A stretch of DNA of 64,000 nucleotides from the NCBI GenBank assembly GCA_018136815.1, contig CM030931.1:5028148-5092147 (forward strand). Reading direction: 5' to 3'. Origin of the DNA: Isochrysis galbana. Taxonomy: Eukaryota; Haptophyta; Isochrysidales; Isochrysidaceae. Of the stretch, positions 1 to 10,233 are shown piece after piece (position 1 is the stretch's first letter; each line of letters begins with the position of its first letter). The notes under the pieces are model-generated. The model ran no database searches. It saw only the letters and a program-made list of their open reading frames with translations, and was not told where the DNA came from. Made by a program: the position numbers and the translations under genes.

Positions 1-330
1 GTCACTCGCATTGCCTCTGCATCGTCTACTTTGAGGTAAACATCGAACATTCTGAATAAAAGGAAGCATCCATTTGGCTGCTTCGCAGTTTTGCACGTTT
101 CCTCTTTTCTTCTCTGCTAAACCACCGACTCTTCTCGCAGAAGGGCTCTGGGAGTGTGTCTCAGGATGCCCCTGAGGCACCCTTTCTCCAGAGCCCGCAT
201 GCTTCTCCTCCTCCTCTTTCCTTCCGCCCTTTTTTTGTTTTCCCTCCGGTTGTTCCTTCCCACTTCCCACCCTCTCTCTTCCTCGGCATACAATCAGCCC
301 CCCCCCCCCCCCCCCCCCCCCCCCCGCCCA
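1..330. other. 5' flank without a gene; poly-C tract
   Basis: No coding exon is recognised here. It is pyrimidine-rich and ends in a C tract of about 27 nt at 299-325, directly before the predicted start codon of the first gene. The segment near 61-90 (an AAGCATCC...GGCTGCTTCG hairpin) resembles copies near 6030, 6280, 6440 and 9950, so part of it is dispersed repeat. Confidence 0.5.
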
Positions 331-3183
331 ATGCGACCGCTCCTGCTGGCGGCGGCGCTTGCCACCACCCACGCCGAGCGGCCTTTGCAGGTAGACCGCC
401 AGTTCTAGTCACTGGTCTCCGCCCCCCTCGCTCCCTTTCCCTCTATCTCGCACGCGCTCCCCTCCCTCGTGTCACTCTCGTTCTGGTTTCGAGCGCTCGT
501 TCGATCTCTCTTTGTCTGAGAGCACTGCGAGAGGGCGGATGGAGGGAGACGGTGAGAGAGCGAGGGAGGGGGAAGGGGCAGAGGGCGAGAGGGGAGAGCG
601 GGAGAGCAGGAGAACGGGGGGAGGCGGTAGAGGGAGGGAGGGATGAAGAGGGAAAGAGACAAAAGGGAAGGGGAGAGAGAAGGGTTAGGATATAGGGAGG
701 GAACGGGAGGGAGAGAGACGGAAAGGCGAGGGGGAGGGAGAGTGTGAGGGAGGTTAGGGGAACACGGGTCTGAGCTGGGTCGGGGGGGGGCTTAAGTTGT
801 TGGTGCAGAAGGCACGAGTGGGATGCAGATGGCGGCACAAGCCAGCAGGGAGTGCCCACATAGCTGCAATGCTTTGCGCTACGCAGGTCGTTTTCTCAGC
901 CGAGTGCAACCACCTTTTTGATTGGCATACCATCGGTATCTTCTACTCGTTCGAAGTCTCCGGCTTTTCGCATGTCGCCAATCTCACGAGGCTGCTTGCG
1001 TGCAACGAGCCGGTGCGTGCACACAGCCTTATTAAGTAGATGAGGCGACCGTGCCGTGGTGGCCTACTGTCGCACATGCCCAAGGAGCCTGCTTCGTTTA
1101 ACACGATTGACTCATGGGGGCATCATCGGACTTGCCCCGCGGGCTCACTGTATGGGCATTGATGGTGCCAAGACGCAAACTGCGCCGTACTGTCGGCCTT
1201 GGCCAGGGCTCATGCTTCTTACTCACATGAGCCGCGGCGTGAGCTGCGGCGTGTCCTGCAATCTTTAGCGATCGTTCCACTTTGGTTCGTTGCAGGAGCT
1301 CAAAGAGTACGCTCAGGACAGTTTAGCCATTGGTTCTACCTTTGTCCACCGCAACCTTCGCGATGACCCCTTGGTGGATGAGAAGGGCTATCCCTCGTAC
1401 AACAAACCTTATTCGGTCATGGCCTGGCTCGAGACGCGCCCGCCCGTCCTCGACGGCGAAGATGAGTTCGTGTTGATGACGGACGCTGATATGCTTTTTA
1501 CGAAGCCGATCGACCCGCGCGCGTACGGCGCAGCGAGAGGGGTGGTGGTGTCCGCCGAGTACTCATACCTCGTGGGGACTGAGACTGGTTTCGCTAAGCG
1601 CTTCATCGACGATAAAATCATTCATCGGCTCGCGCAAGTGGGAGGATTCCACATTTTCCACACAGAAGACCTTCGAAGGATCGCCCCGCTCTGGCTGGAG
1701 TACACCAAGAAGGTCCGAGCCTTTTCATTCGCCGAGCCTGAGCTCTTCTTTGCTGAGTCGATGCGGCCGCTCGATCCGGCGGAGGAGAACTTACGCGCTG
1801 TGCGTCAAAAGCAGGCTCGATGGCACTCTGAGATGTACGGATACGTGTTTGGCGCGGCAATCGTTGGGGTGACGCACCACGTGCGCCGCGACGTTATGCT
1901 GTACCCAGGCTATCAGGCATGTCGCTCCCGGCACGCAGGCGGCACTCTGTCACGCGTGTGGGCGTGAGGGACTCGGGCTGTTGCTGCTGCACACCGTCTC
2001 CGAGACGGAAACGGATAGGCCTCAAGCGCGTGGGACGCGTGCTAGCGAGCCTTGAGTGTTCCCTCCGAGGTTTCTCACTCTGCTCCTGCCCACCCGCCTA
2101 TCGTATCAGCCTTGGCTCGGTCGTTTGCCCGCGATTCTGCACTACGGTACGGACTACAAGATTCCCTATCAGGACGGCAAGACTGGGGATGTTTACTTCA
2201 ACAAGATGAGCCACCAGGATTTGGCTGCCGAGACTTGTCCTGGCTTTCTATTCGGAGCCTTCACCGTAAACAACTGGCGGAATGTGAGCAAGCGTGATGC
2301 TCTAGCCATCGAGCATCTTGCAATGCTCGATGGTGGGCTCTGTCGCTTCTACAAGAAGCTCAGCTGCCCTACTTCAGACGGGCTGAAGTTCTGTGAGGCC
2401 AGCGACGACAATGTGCACGGGATCTTGGAGGGCGTGAGATCGGTTTTCGACGAATGCAAGGATGAGATGGTGGACTGCGCGCGGTGGTCTGCGACAGGAG
2501 AGTGCAAGGCGAACCCACTCTTCATGTACTCCAACTGCGCCAAGTCGTGCGGCACCTGCGGCGTCCCAACGGTCGAGCTCTTCCCGGAAGAGATGCACCT
2601 TGGCGACTGGAGGTGGAGCGAGGAGCAAAAGGCCAAGGGGCGGGAGGAGGCCACGCGGGAGGGAAAGCCCACAGAGGAGACTGCCGCCGAGGCACTTGCT
2701 GCCGCGGAGCTTCTCTCAGACGCAGGGGCAGATGGCGAGCTCGTGGTGGCGGATGACAGCGCCGAGCCAGTCGTCCATGAGGCGTCGGCAGACTCGGCAG
2801 AGGGCTCGCCGTCCACAGCTACAGAGGTACCTACCCGGCCCATGAATCCACGGCGGACAAGAGGGAAGCGCGTGGAACAGGCCAAGCTCTACGAGGACCT
2901 CCATAAGGATGCGCGCGACTCTGAAATCAGGCGGGCCCAGGTGGAGGACTTGCGAGCAAGTTCGGCCAGGTCTCAGCGCGCCTCTGCCAAGGCAGCCTAC
3001 AATGCTAAGAAAGAGAAAAGGAATGCCCTGTCCGCAGAGCCTGCCTCCTTAATTGGGCCGCGACTCTCAACTTTTGTGGGGATGGGATTGATAGTCGCGG
3101 GGCTGTCTTTCTTCTTGCGCCGCTTGGGTGTCTGTGGGAAGCGCCATCCAAAGAAGCTGTACGAGGACAAATGCGCCGTATGA
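331..3183 (+). CDS. Peptidyl-serine galactosyltransferase-like protein with ShK domain (GT96-like), four exons
   Basis: Predicted exons are 331-390, 887-1012, 1296-1916 and 2110-3183, all joined in phase 0 (626 aa). Exon 1 encodes a compact signal peptide (MRPLLLAAALATTHA). Exons 2-3 carry the catalytic core: an FDWHTIG motif, a TRLLAC motif and a DAD metal-binding motif at about residues 125-127. Exon 4 carries an ShK-type six-cysteine domain (about residues 384-419), an acidic/basic linker and one C-terminal membrane span (about 590-610), giving a type I secretory membrane protein. This order is known from algal and plant peptidyl-serine alpha-galactosyltransferases, which glycosylate hydroxyproline-rich proteins. 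The third intron appears to use a GC donor (1917) with an AG acceptor. Intron 1 holds purine/pyrimidine low-complexity DNA. The family call is strong; substrate is inferred. Confidence 0.82.
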
Positions 3184-3465
3184 ACCCCGATTTACCGCTG
3201 CTTGGTCCAAGCTGTTACTAGGGTGTTAGCCACAACAGCTACATGCGTCGGGATCTCCCTTGACACGAAAATCGATAAGCTTGAGACATCGATCACGGCT
3301 TGTTGTTGTAGAAAGGCGACGATGTCGCAAATACTTGCTTCGACTCCGATATCTGGACTGGGACCCGTGAGGATGATGTCGGAGAAGGTGCGGCAAAGTT
3401 GCTCTATGATCCGACTACTATATTTCTATGACCTCTTGCGCCCTACAACCTTCTTCTCGTGTTAG
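3184..3465. other. Intergenic spacer, nothing recognised
   Basis: This is the 3' flank of the galactosyltransferase-like gene. No coding or repeat signal was identified. Confidence 0.4.
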
Positions 3466-3710
3466 CAACTATTTAAAACGATAGGGTCATGGAGCGCGCG
3501 CCGCTCCTCTCTCACGCCCACCTCGCCGACCTGTTCATGGACACACCACTATCACCAAAGCGCCCACGCGCAGACGACCCACCCAGCCAATGTGCGCGCG
3601 TGCCAGCCCGCACAGTACGCGAACAGCACAAGAAGACGACCATGGACCATGGAAAGCTGCCAGACTGCAACAGACAACACCCTCCTTCCACAGCCGCCTA
3701 CAATAAGTAA
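3466..3710 (+). mobile_element. MERA repeat, copy 1 (hairpin plus small ORF)
   Basis: An imperfect inverted repeat (ACTATTTAAAACGATAG) lies just before ATG at 3489, which opens a 73-codon ORF starting MERAPLL and containing MDTPLSPKRPRAD. The same hairpin-GGGTC-ATG-GAGCGCGC arrangement and related peptide recur elsewhere in the window (13.0, 23.57, 42.18, 56.28 kb, with a sister type at 22.54, 31.65 and 49.83 kb). It looks like the 5' end of a mobile element rather than a host gene. Function is unknown. Confidence 0.5.
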
Positions 3711-3808
3711 CCACTTTGATTTGGGGTTGGGGTTGACCGGATATTGTGGATAGTTCACCACCCCTATCTGATTGGATAGTGGTAGTGAGCTATCTGGTAA
3801 AATAGTGC

Positions 3809-4014
3809 AAACTAAGTTTATACTTAGTTCGCCCATGGGGGGGGCACGAGCCCCCCTCTCTTTCCACTCCTCCCCTGGCATGGGGGAGGAACCTCCCACT
3901 CTCCTGGCACGCCTGATGGCCTGCCAGGAGCACACCACCCTGCTGATCCATCCCTCTCCCCACAGGCACGCCTGATTCGCCCGCCCTGGCTTGTCGTGGC
4001 CAGCCCATCCCTCT
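3809..4014 (-). mobile_element. R1 retroposon-like repeat, truncated copy
   Basis: It begins with the inverted repeat ACTAAGTTTATACTTAGT and the CCATGGGGGG-CACGAGCC block shared by all R1 copies, then stops in the CGTGGCCAGCCCATC segment. The end with the ACTAAGT hairpin is the constant end, so in sense orientation this copy is 5'-truncated. Confidence 0.6.
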
Positions 4015-4029
4015 GACCTCTGACCAGCC

Positions 4030-4677
4030 TGTCGCATTCGCGAGTCGACATTCGTTAGGCGTTAGGCTTCTCTCTTCTCTTCGTCGTTCGGCATTTATCG
4101 TTATAATTCTCTCGTTCTCGTTCTCGGTCAAAAGCTTCGCTTGGACGCATAGGGTCTTGGGTTGTGGAGCGCCCTCTCTCTTTCTCTCGAAGAGAAGGGA
4201 AGTTTCCCCACCTTTCTCCCTCCTAGGCGCCTCGCAAATAGGTTTAATTCGCTATCTTCTCCGCGTTTCTCTATCTACTTCAGTGATTGCGTGATTGCAA
4301 TCAGGTTTAATTTGCAATCTCATCGCATCTCCCCCTTAGGCACACCGCACTTCTCTCGTCTTATTCGGTAAGTCTTTTGGAATCTTGTGCGGCAGGATTG
4401 CCCCTCGTTTCCGTTATGGTGCGATTCCCCTTCCAGACGGGATCGCCGACAGATCGCCTTCTGATCGTCGTCCGTCGTCGTCTGGCCGGAGTGTTTGGGT
4501 TTGATTTTAGTCGAGTTATGTGAGAAAGTCGTGGGGCGAGTGTCGGAGTGTTTTCTTGGGTGTCTCTGTCCGTCGTCCTGTCGTCAGTCGTCATTCGTCG
4601 CTCTCGCTCTCGTCGCTCTCGCTCTCGTAACACTCATACCCTACAGCCTCGCCTCTCCTCGCCAGCCCCTGCCATCA
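4030..4677 (+). mobile_element. Candidate LTR (TGTCGCATTCGCGA...CA) with 5-bp duplication
   Basis: The segment starts TGTCGCATTCGCGA and ends ATCA, and is flanked on both sides by CAGCC (4025-4029 and 4678-4682). A TG...CA unit of LTR length with a 5-bp direct repeat fits a solo LTR. The same 14-bp start occurs at 17244 and 27126. A chance 5-mer match cannot be excluded, and the ORF that follows could alternatively mean this is a 5' LTR. Confidence 0.35.
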
Positions 4678-5691
4678 CAGCCCTCCTCTCACTCACCCTC
4701 GCCTCTCGCCACTCGCTCGATGTCGCTCTCGCCGCCGTCCTCGCCCTCGCTCAAGCCCGCCTGCCCGCCTTCCTCTGCTGACGGGCTTCAGCCCGTCAGC
4801 ACCTCTGAAGTGGCCTCCCTCGCCGCGCCTGCCGCCGGCTTGCCACCTTCCTCATTGCCCTCAGGCCCTATGGGCCATCCCAATTCGTCAGGTGTAGAAT
4901 CTCATCCGGTGCGTCCCGCGCTGGACGTCTCAATGGGGGTCAACCCCACCTCTGCAGAGTCGGGCACCATGCCTGCCCTGCCCCCTCTCTCCTCTCCGGA
5001 CGGACATCCACCGCCACCCTCGCAGTGGGAGGTGATGCCCTCCCTTTCTTCGCCTCCTGATCCCGCTGCGGTGCCTCCACCATCATCTCCGCCATCGCCG
5101 CCGGAGTCCATGGGAGGCAGGTCCAAGCCCGAGTCTTTCCAGGGTGAGGATAATCCTCTGGAAGGATTCCTCCCCTCTTCTCGCTCAGGCCTCGAGGCAC
5201 CGCCACCCCTGCCATCGGACTCGGAGGCAGCCTACGAGCCCTACAGCGCCTCTCTCGAACGACTCTCGGTCGCCTCGGTCGCGCCAAGTCGACCATCTCG
5301 TGGTGAAGAGGCCCCGGGCCTGCTGCCCGACTCCCTTCTTCATCTCTCTCCTTCTCCACCGTCTGCTACGGCCCCGCCGCCAACCTCTTCGGCTTCACCG
5401 GGGCTCAACCCCGTCGAGCTGCGCTACATCGAGCTCATGCAGGCCATGGCAGCCCAATTCTCTCAGCAGCTCGCCGCGGTCACCAACGCGATCGAACGGG
5501 GCCGACTCCCTCCTGCTCCAGTCCAGGCAGCCAGCCCGCCTCCACCTCCATCCGATGATGGCGGCGAAGTTGTTTTGCCTCCGCCACCGCCCCTGGGTAG
5601 AGCGAGCGTGAGCGCGCGTGACGGAGGGGGGAGAGGGGGGGGCGAATCTCGCACCATTTCTTGTGTTTGTTCTTGGCGAAGATTTTCCTAG
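4495..5691 (+). CDS. Gag-like proline/serine-rich ORF of an LTR-type retroelement
   Basis: This uninterrupted ORF is low-complexity Pro/Ser-rich for most of its length and then has a short helical segment near its end (LNPVELRYIELMQAMAAQF...). ATG at 4720 (MSLSPPSSP) is a likelier start than the first in-frame codon. The best evidence that it is real is a second, diverged copy on the minus strand at about 33.5-33.72 kb, where the same frame is conserved over the helical block and is followed by a retropepsin-like fragment. A Pro-rich protein with a coiled region also precedes the methyltransferase at 57.4 kb. I infer a capsid/Gag role; no zinc knuckle is seen. No pol domain follows, so this copy is incomplete. 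Confidence 0.5.
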   Translation: MGLILVELCEKVVGRVSECFLGCLCPSSCRQSSFVALALVALALVTLIPYSLASPRQPLPSQPSSHSPSPLATRSMSLSPPSSPSLKPACPPSSADGLQPVSTSEVASLAAPAAGLPPSSLPSGPMGHPNSSGVESHPVRPALDVSMGVNPTSAESGTMPALPPLSSPDGHPPPPSQWEVMPSLSSPPDPAAVPPPSSPPSPPESMGGRSKPESFQGEDNPLEGFLPSSRSGLEAPPPLPSDSEAAYEPYSASLERLSVASVAPSRPSRGEEAPGLLPDSLLHLSPSPPSATAPPPTSSASPGLNPVELRYIELMQAMAAQFSQQLAAVTNAIERGRLPPAPVQAASPPPPPSDDGGEVVLPPPPPLGRASVSARDGGGRGGGESRTISCVCSWRRFS

Positions 5692-5790
5692 CGTCAGGTA
5701 GCCCCCCCCCCGGAGCTTTTTTATTGGGCATCGCGCCACGGTCAAAAAATGCAGCCCAACCTTAAATAGTAGTTAAAAAGCCCCTGTTTG
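5595..5790 (+). repeat. Dispersed repeat, partner of the inverted copy at 37677-37866
   Basis: The tail of the Gag-like ORF and the following AT-rich end (GTCAAAAAATGCAGCCCAA, ending CCCCTGTTTGACC) reappear in inverted orientation at 37.68-37.87 kb. This suggests the 3' part of a mobile element. GGGCGGTCAAACAG also occurs alone at about 47.23 kb. Confidence 0.5.
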
Positions 5791-5799
5791 ACCACCCTA

Positions 5800-6470
5800 G
5801 ATTTAAAAATAAAATTAACCTCAACCCGATGTCAATTTTTACTGTGTTCATTAGTCAGTACAAAATACAGAATATAACAACGAGTCAACTTAAAATGTGA
5901 CCAATTTCATTTAACCATAATTGAAGTACTAAAAATTAAATTATCTGGTCCTCTTTCGACGGAATGCGACCTTCGGCCAGGCCATAGTCAACGTTAACTC
6001 TTTATTGCCGGGAGCGCAGCATGCAAATGGATGCTTCGAAGTTTGTTTTTTTGAGGTGAGAGACGAAGAGAGGAAGACATGTTCAACGATATAAGATATA
6101 AGCGACGCTTTCCGCAAAGAAAGAGATGACCCCAAATTTTTCCCGATCCCCCCCCCCTCCCCCCTCTCCCTCCCAGTCCCACTCCGTTGCGCCGCGCCGC
6201 CCTCCCCTCGCCCCTCCGCCGCCCCATCCGAGCACACCTCTTTCTAACGTGCACACGTGGATTTTTTGGTAAACTGAAGCATCCAAATGGCTGCTTCGCC
6301 CCTGGGCCTATTTTCTCCATCATTCCATCCATACTACAATCTCGACCTATTATGTTGTGAATGGGTGGGAGTGTGGGGAAGGGTGTCCCTGAGGCTCCCC
6401 CAGCACCTCATGGGCACCCGGGACGAAATATGTCGTTTGAAGCATCCATTTGCATGCTCCGGCAGTAAAC
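5800..6470. repeat. AT-rich spacer with GCATCC-hairpin repeats
   Basis: No gene is recognised. Short related sequences (GAAGCATCCAAATGGCTGCTTC; AGCATGCAAATGGATGCTTC; GGCAGTAAACAGTTAA) occur at about 5985-6050, 6275-6300 and 6440-6480 in both orientations, with relatives at about 65 and 9950. The last copy overlaps the stop codon of the minus-strand membrane protein gene. Confidence 0.4.
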
Positions 6471-6476
6471 AGTTAA

Positions 6477-8811
6477 TTAGTCAAGGGGCATCAACACTTC
6501 TCTCGGCAAACGCGCACTCTCCGCCGGATACCACCCGCAATCCTTGGCCCAGGCTCTCTGCGGATCCGTCACCAGCTCGAACATCTTCGAGATGGCAAGA
6601 GTGATAGCGTACGAATCGAATGCGCCCTTGATCGGGGGCTCGTACCCATCGCTGGGTGGGAAGAAGAGCCATGCGGGGATTTCGGGAGCGCACAAGCAAG
6701 GGAAGAGAAAACAACCGTACTTAATGAAGAAAAAGAGGAGGAAGCCGATTGTAGTCAGCAAGTGCGACATGGAGAGGCAAGGACCAGAATGGGGCGCACA
6801 GACGCGAGGACCGTGGATACAGTAAGGTAAAGCCAACAAAGTAGTGCTATAGATGATCACGCTGATAGGGATGATCCATAAGTATGCCATTGCCATCCGA
6901 TACTTCATCAGCCCGATGAGACCGACGTTGGTGATGCCAGTCACCCAGAGATAGATGAAACTCATCGATCGGAGCTCGACAGGGACGCGCGAGCCGACTG
7001 CGAAGCGCTCCGTCTCGGCGGCTTGACTGACGGTGAGACAGAGCACAAACTGCAAGAAGCTAAGCAAGAAGCGCTGGGTTGTGGTGACGATGATGAAAAT
7101 GATGTAAATCTTTGAGATCTGGAAGAGAACGCCGTCGTAGTATTGCAGCAGGACGGTAGGCGCAACAAATGGCAAGTACGACGGAATCACCACGGTGTGA
7201 AACTCAGTGATGATGGCAAAGGCAATGCTCGTAAAGTACGAATACGTCTGTGCAAGGTCGCAAGGGAGGCTTCACCATCACCACGTGGCTCGTACGGTTG
7301 AATTGCCCACCAGGGTAGAGATTCATCAGTGCACGCACCTGCCCTTCATATCGACCACCCATCGTGCGAAGGAGCACACGACTAGCGACAATGCGGTTGT
7401 AGTAACCCCCTGCGGAGAGGTCAAGGGCGCATACCATGACGCGCCTCAAATGCTAGCCGTTGTGCATCCCAAACTATCTGTGGCCGAGCTCACCGAACAA
7501 CGACGGTTGCCTCTCTTCCTCGAAGAGTAGCCCCACAACAAACAACCACGAGAACAAATATGAGCCAATCGTAGCCAATTTGCCCGTGAGAGGCTCATCA
7601 GCAGCGTACATTTCGCCCCTGCCGGGTGGCAAGGAACAGTGGATGGCGTTACGTCATGGTACACAACTGCTGTGGGTGTGAGGCAGCCACCAGCGAGCAC
7701 ATCGCGCAAGACATATTAGACGCATTGCGTGGGCAGGGAGCTCTCACCATGTCTGGATCTCGTTCGGGACGCGTGCGACAAAGTCCTGCACGAGGATCGC
7801 ATCCAGAAGCACGACCTCAAAGACGATCACGATAAACGACATGCTCATGGCCAAGGACTGCATCCAGGGGTGAGGCGGCCGTGTGAGCTCAGACCGGCCG
7901 CAAAGGCGCGGAACATTCCAGACTATACGGACCTGGTGGATTCCGCAGGCAATACACGTCCACCAAAATTGCTGCGACGTTGGCCACGACGCTTTGCACC
8001 CGAGCCAGCCCATGCTAAATGGCCATCGTGTGTCTAGTCGCTCAGGAATAGCACCGAGGCTATCACTGCACTGCGCCTCGAGCAACACCTGCCGCAGGCG
8101 CAGCAGACGAGGCTGATTCTCCTGAAGCTCTTGTAATTCTAGCTCTTCCTCGCGATCAAGCTCGAGCATGCAGCGCTGCCGCTCCTCTGTCCTGGCTGCC
8201 AGGCCCTTGCACGAGAGCCATCGAATGCGGGTCTCGAGCTGCTTGGCCCGTGCTGCACGCGTCTCGAGCTCCCGAGCGCGGCATAGCCTTTCATGGATCC
8301 ACTGCAGCTTCTCCTCCGTGCTCACATCGCCCTCCAACTCACTCAGATCTTCGGTGTCTACTCTTTGCCACACCTCGACCCGCTCGTATGGTGTGTTATT
8401 GGTGTAGGGCGGGCACGTGTCTGGCTCGAGCGCGTAGAATGGCACTCTCTGCAGCTCCTTGAGCGCCAGCTCGGAGAAGGCGCGCGAGATGGAGATCCAG
8501 GTAGACCAGGTGAAGATGGACGCGGTTTCAAAGATCGCGACGCCTGTCTCTCCGCGCTCCACCGCTAGCTCTTCCACCAGCTGCTGTGCAGACGGCGAGA
8601 GGAGCGCGAGGGGCAGGATCTCGCTCGCAGAGGGCGGGGTGTAGTCGAGACAGAGCGAGGGGCAGTCGGGGTCGGCCGGCGCGTGGCGGCACAGAACGCC
8701 ACGCCCCATTGCGCATCGCCTGCATGAGCCGCGCAACGGCAGCGCCATTGCCGTCCCAAGGGAAAGAATGCGGCTGCGTCGGACCCTCCGCGGACCGAAA
8801 GCGGATTCCAT
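6477..8811 (-). CDS. Multipass membrane protein of unrecognised family, four exons
   Basis: Predicted exons in gene order are 8811-7748, 7618-7494, 7409-7339 and 7247-6477 (676 aa). All three introns have GT-AG borders, and phases 2, 1 and 0 match across the joins. The N-terminal half is soluble-looking with a charged, coiled-coil-prone stretch (repeated RARELETRAARAKQLE-like sequence, then ELEREEELELQELQE-like). The C-terminal half has about eight hydrophobic spans, starting with a span that ends exon 1 and a WLFVVGLLFEEERQ span in exon 2. I do not recognise the family; a channel or transporter is possible but unproven. A further intron inside exon 1 (near 7950-8090) cannot be excluded. The last codons lie inside a dispersed repeat. 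Confidence 0.7.
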
Positions 8812-8981
8812 CCCTCTCTCTCATCTTGCCTACCCGGCGGCGATTAGAGTAGGAGCCCTCCCCCTCGCACTCACAAGAGAACCAATGACTACTGGAGTAC
8901 TACTCTCTCTACTTTCTTTACTGTTCGGTTTCATAGTAGAGCTCTAGTAGTAACCTTCGTTCACAGTAAGGAATAAGGAAG

Positions 8982-9467
8982 GTACCCTTCTCCGCGCTCT
9001 CTCTCCCCTCTCCTGCGGCGAGCGCGATGGTGCGCCTGCGGCAGGCCTCCAGCTGCCCTCTTGCGACCCCTAGAGGCTCCTGAAGGCCAGCTTAGGGGGC
9101 AGAGGAGGCTGTGAGGCTGGGGCTGGGCCCTGGCCTCCCCTGCCTCTCCCACGCTGGCGCTCCAGAGCCCCAGGGCCCCCCACTCTGCACCTGTCTGCCT
9201 GTCGACCAGTCGACCATGGGGGGAGGGGGGGGTTGGAGCGATGGGCTGGCCACTGGCCACGCCGGGCCAGGATCCAGGATGCGCGATCCAGGCGAGCCTG
9301 TGGGGAAGAGAGTGGGTCAGCAGGGCAGTGTGCTGCTGGCAAGCCATCAGGCATGCCAGGAGCCAGGAGCGTGGGTGGTTCCTCCCCCACGGCGGGGGAG
9401 GCGTGGAGAGGGGGGGGGGGGGGGGCTCGTGCCCCGCCATGCGTGAACCAAGTGTAATACTTAGTTG
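8982..9467 (+). mobile_element. R1 repeat, sense orientation
   Basis: This copy carries the CCTTCTCCGCGCTCTCTCTC block, the CTCCTGGAGGC-type middle, the GGTTGGAGCGATGGGCTGGCC block and the constant end with the ACTTAGTTG terminus. It lacks the far 5' part found at 24.3-24.58 kb. Confidence 0.65.
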
Positions 9468-9572
9468 CAAAGTTGAGGGGTAAAGGGTAAAGGGGTAAAG
9501 CTGCTTATATGCCAAAATAGGCGGGGGGAGCGTGCAAAAAATGGAACCTCAAGTTGCACCTTCTCACCTGGT

Positions 9573-9890
9573 CGAGGCCATGCACTTTTGCTCGGCCAGG
9601 CACAGGGCACAGGCCTCCACGCGTGATGCCGCCATTGACCATTGAGGCGCTCAAACGGGCGGATGCGAGTCGAGGATGAGGTCTGTCTTGTACCAGAGCT
9701 GCCTCTTGCTCAAGCTGGGCGGCTGTCCAGTCGCGGGGTCGCGGGGACGAGCGCAGCGGAAGGGTTGCCGTGGGGGCAGCGGCTGGTCTGCTTAGCTTGT
9801 AGTGCGGCGAGCTCGCGCTCCAGCCGTAGCATCCGCGCCTCCCGCTGCTGGGCAGCCCTCTCTCGACGGGGTGCCTGCGGCACTCTGAAG
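9573..9890 (-). pseudogene. Inverted partial duplicate of the first exon of the GT90 gene
   Basis: Read on the minus strand, this segment is a clearly recognisable but diverged copy of about 10330-10640. It matches the stretch around SLSKRQLWYWTDLILDS, the Gly/Pro-rich stem and the Leu/Arg-rich coil, with small insertions and frame breaks. It sits head-to-head with the intact gene about 430 bp away and is not a working coding region. Confidence 0.75.
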
Positions 9891-10233
9891 AGAGGAAGGC
9901 CGGCGGAGGAAGCAGGAAGCAGTCACGAGTGGCACAAAATGCGGTGGGAAGCAGCCATTTGGCATTTGGCTGCTCTGGCAGTAAAGAGTTAAAGAGTTAA
10001 TGTCTCCCTCGGATATCCAGGAGTCAGGAGTCAGGAGTCGCGCTATTATTGTGACCTTGTTGTGAGAGCTTATTGCTGCGCCGTTGCAAAAACCCTCGGC
10101 TTTTTGTTGCCTTTTTCCCTTTTGTCACTCTGCGCCGCCGCCGCCGCCGCCCCCGCCGAGGAGGGGCTGCGAGGGAAGAAGAGGAGACCCCCCGCCCGGC
10201 GACTTGTGCGCGCGGGGGTGTGAGTGGGCGTCA
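9891..10233. other. Spacer upstream of the GT90 gene
   Basis: Contains a GCATCC/GGCAGTAAAGAGTTAA repeat remnant (about 9950-10000) and a CCGCCG-rich stretch (10130-10165) before the GT90 start codon. No core promoter is recognised. Confidence 0.3.

Noticed and set aside
9233-9515. ORFs in R1 copies (Gly/Trp/Pro-rich), which recur at 23.8-24.3, 40.1-40.6, 54.1 and 58.7 kb
   Set aside because: They recur because R1 recurs; frames differ between copies and are broken by small indels, so R1 is treated as non-coding.
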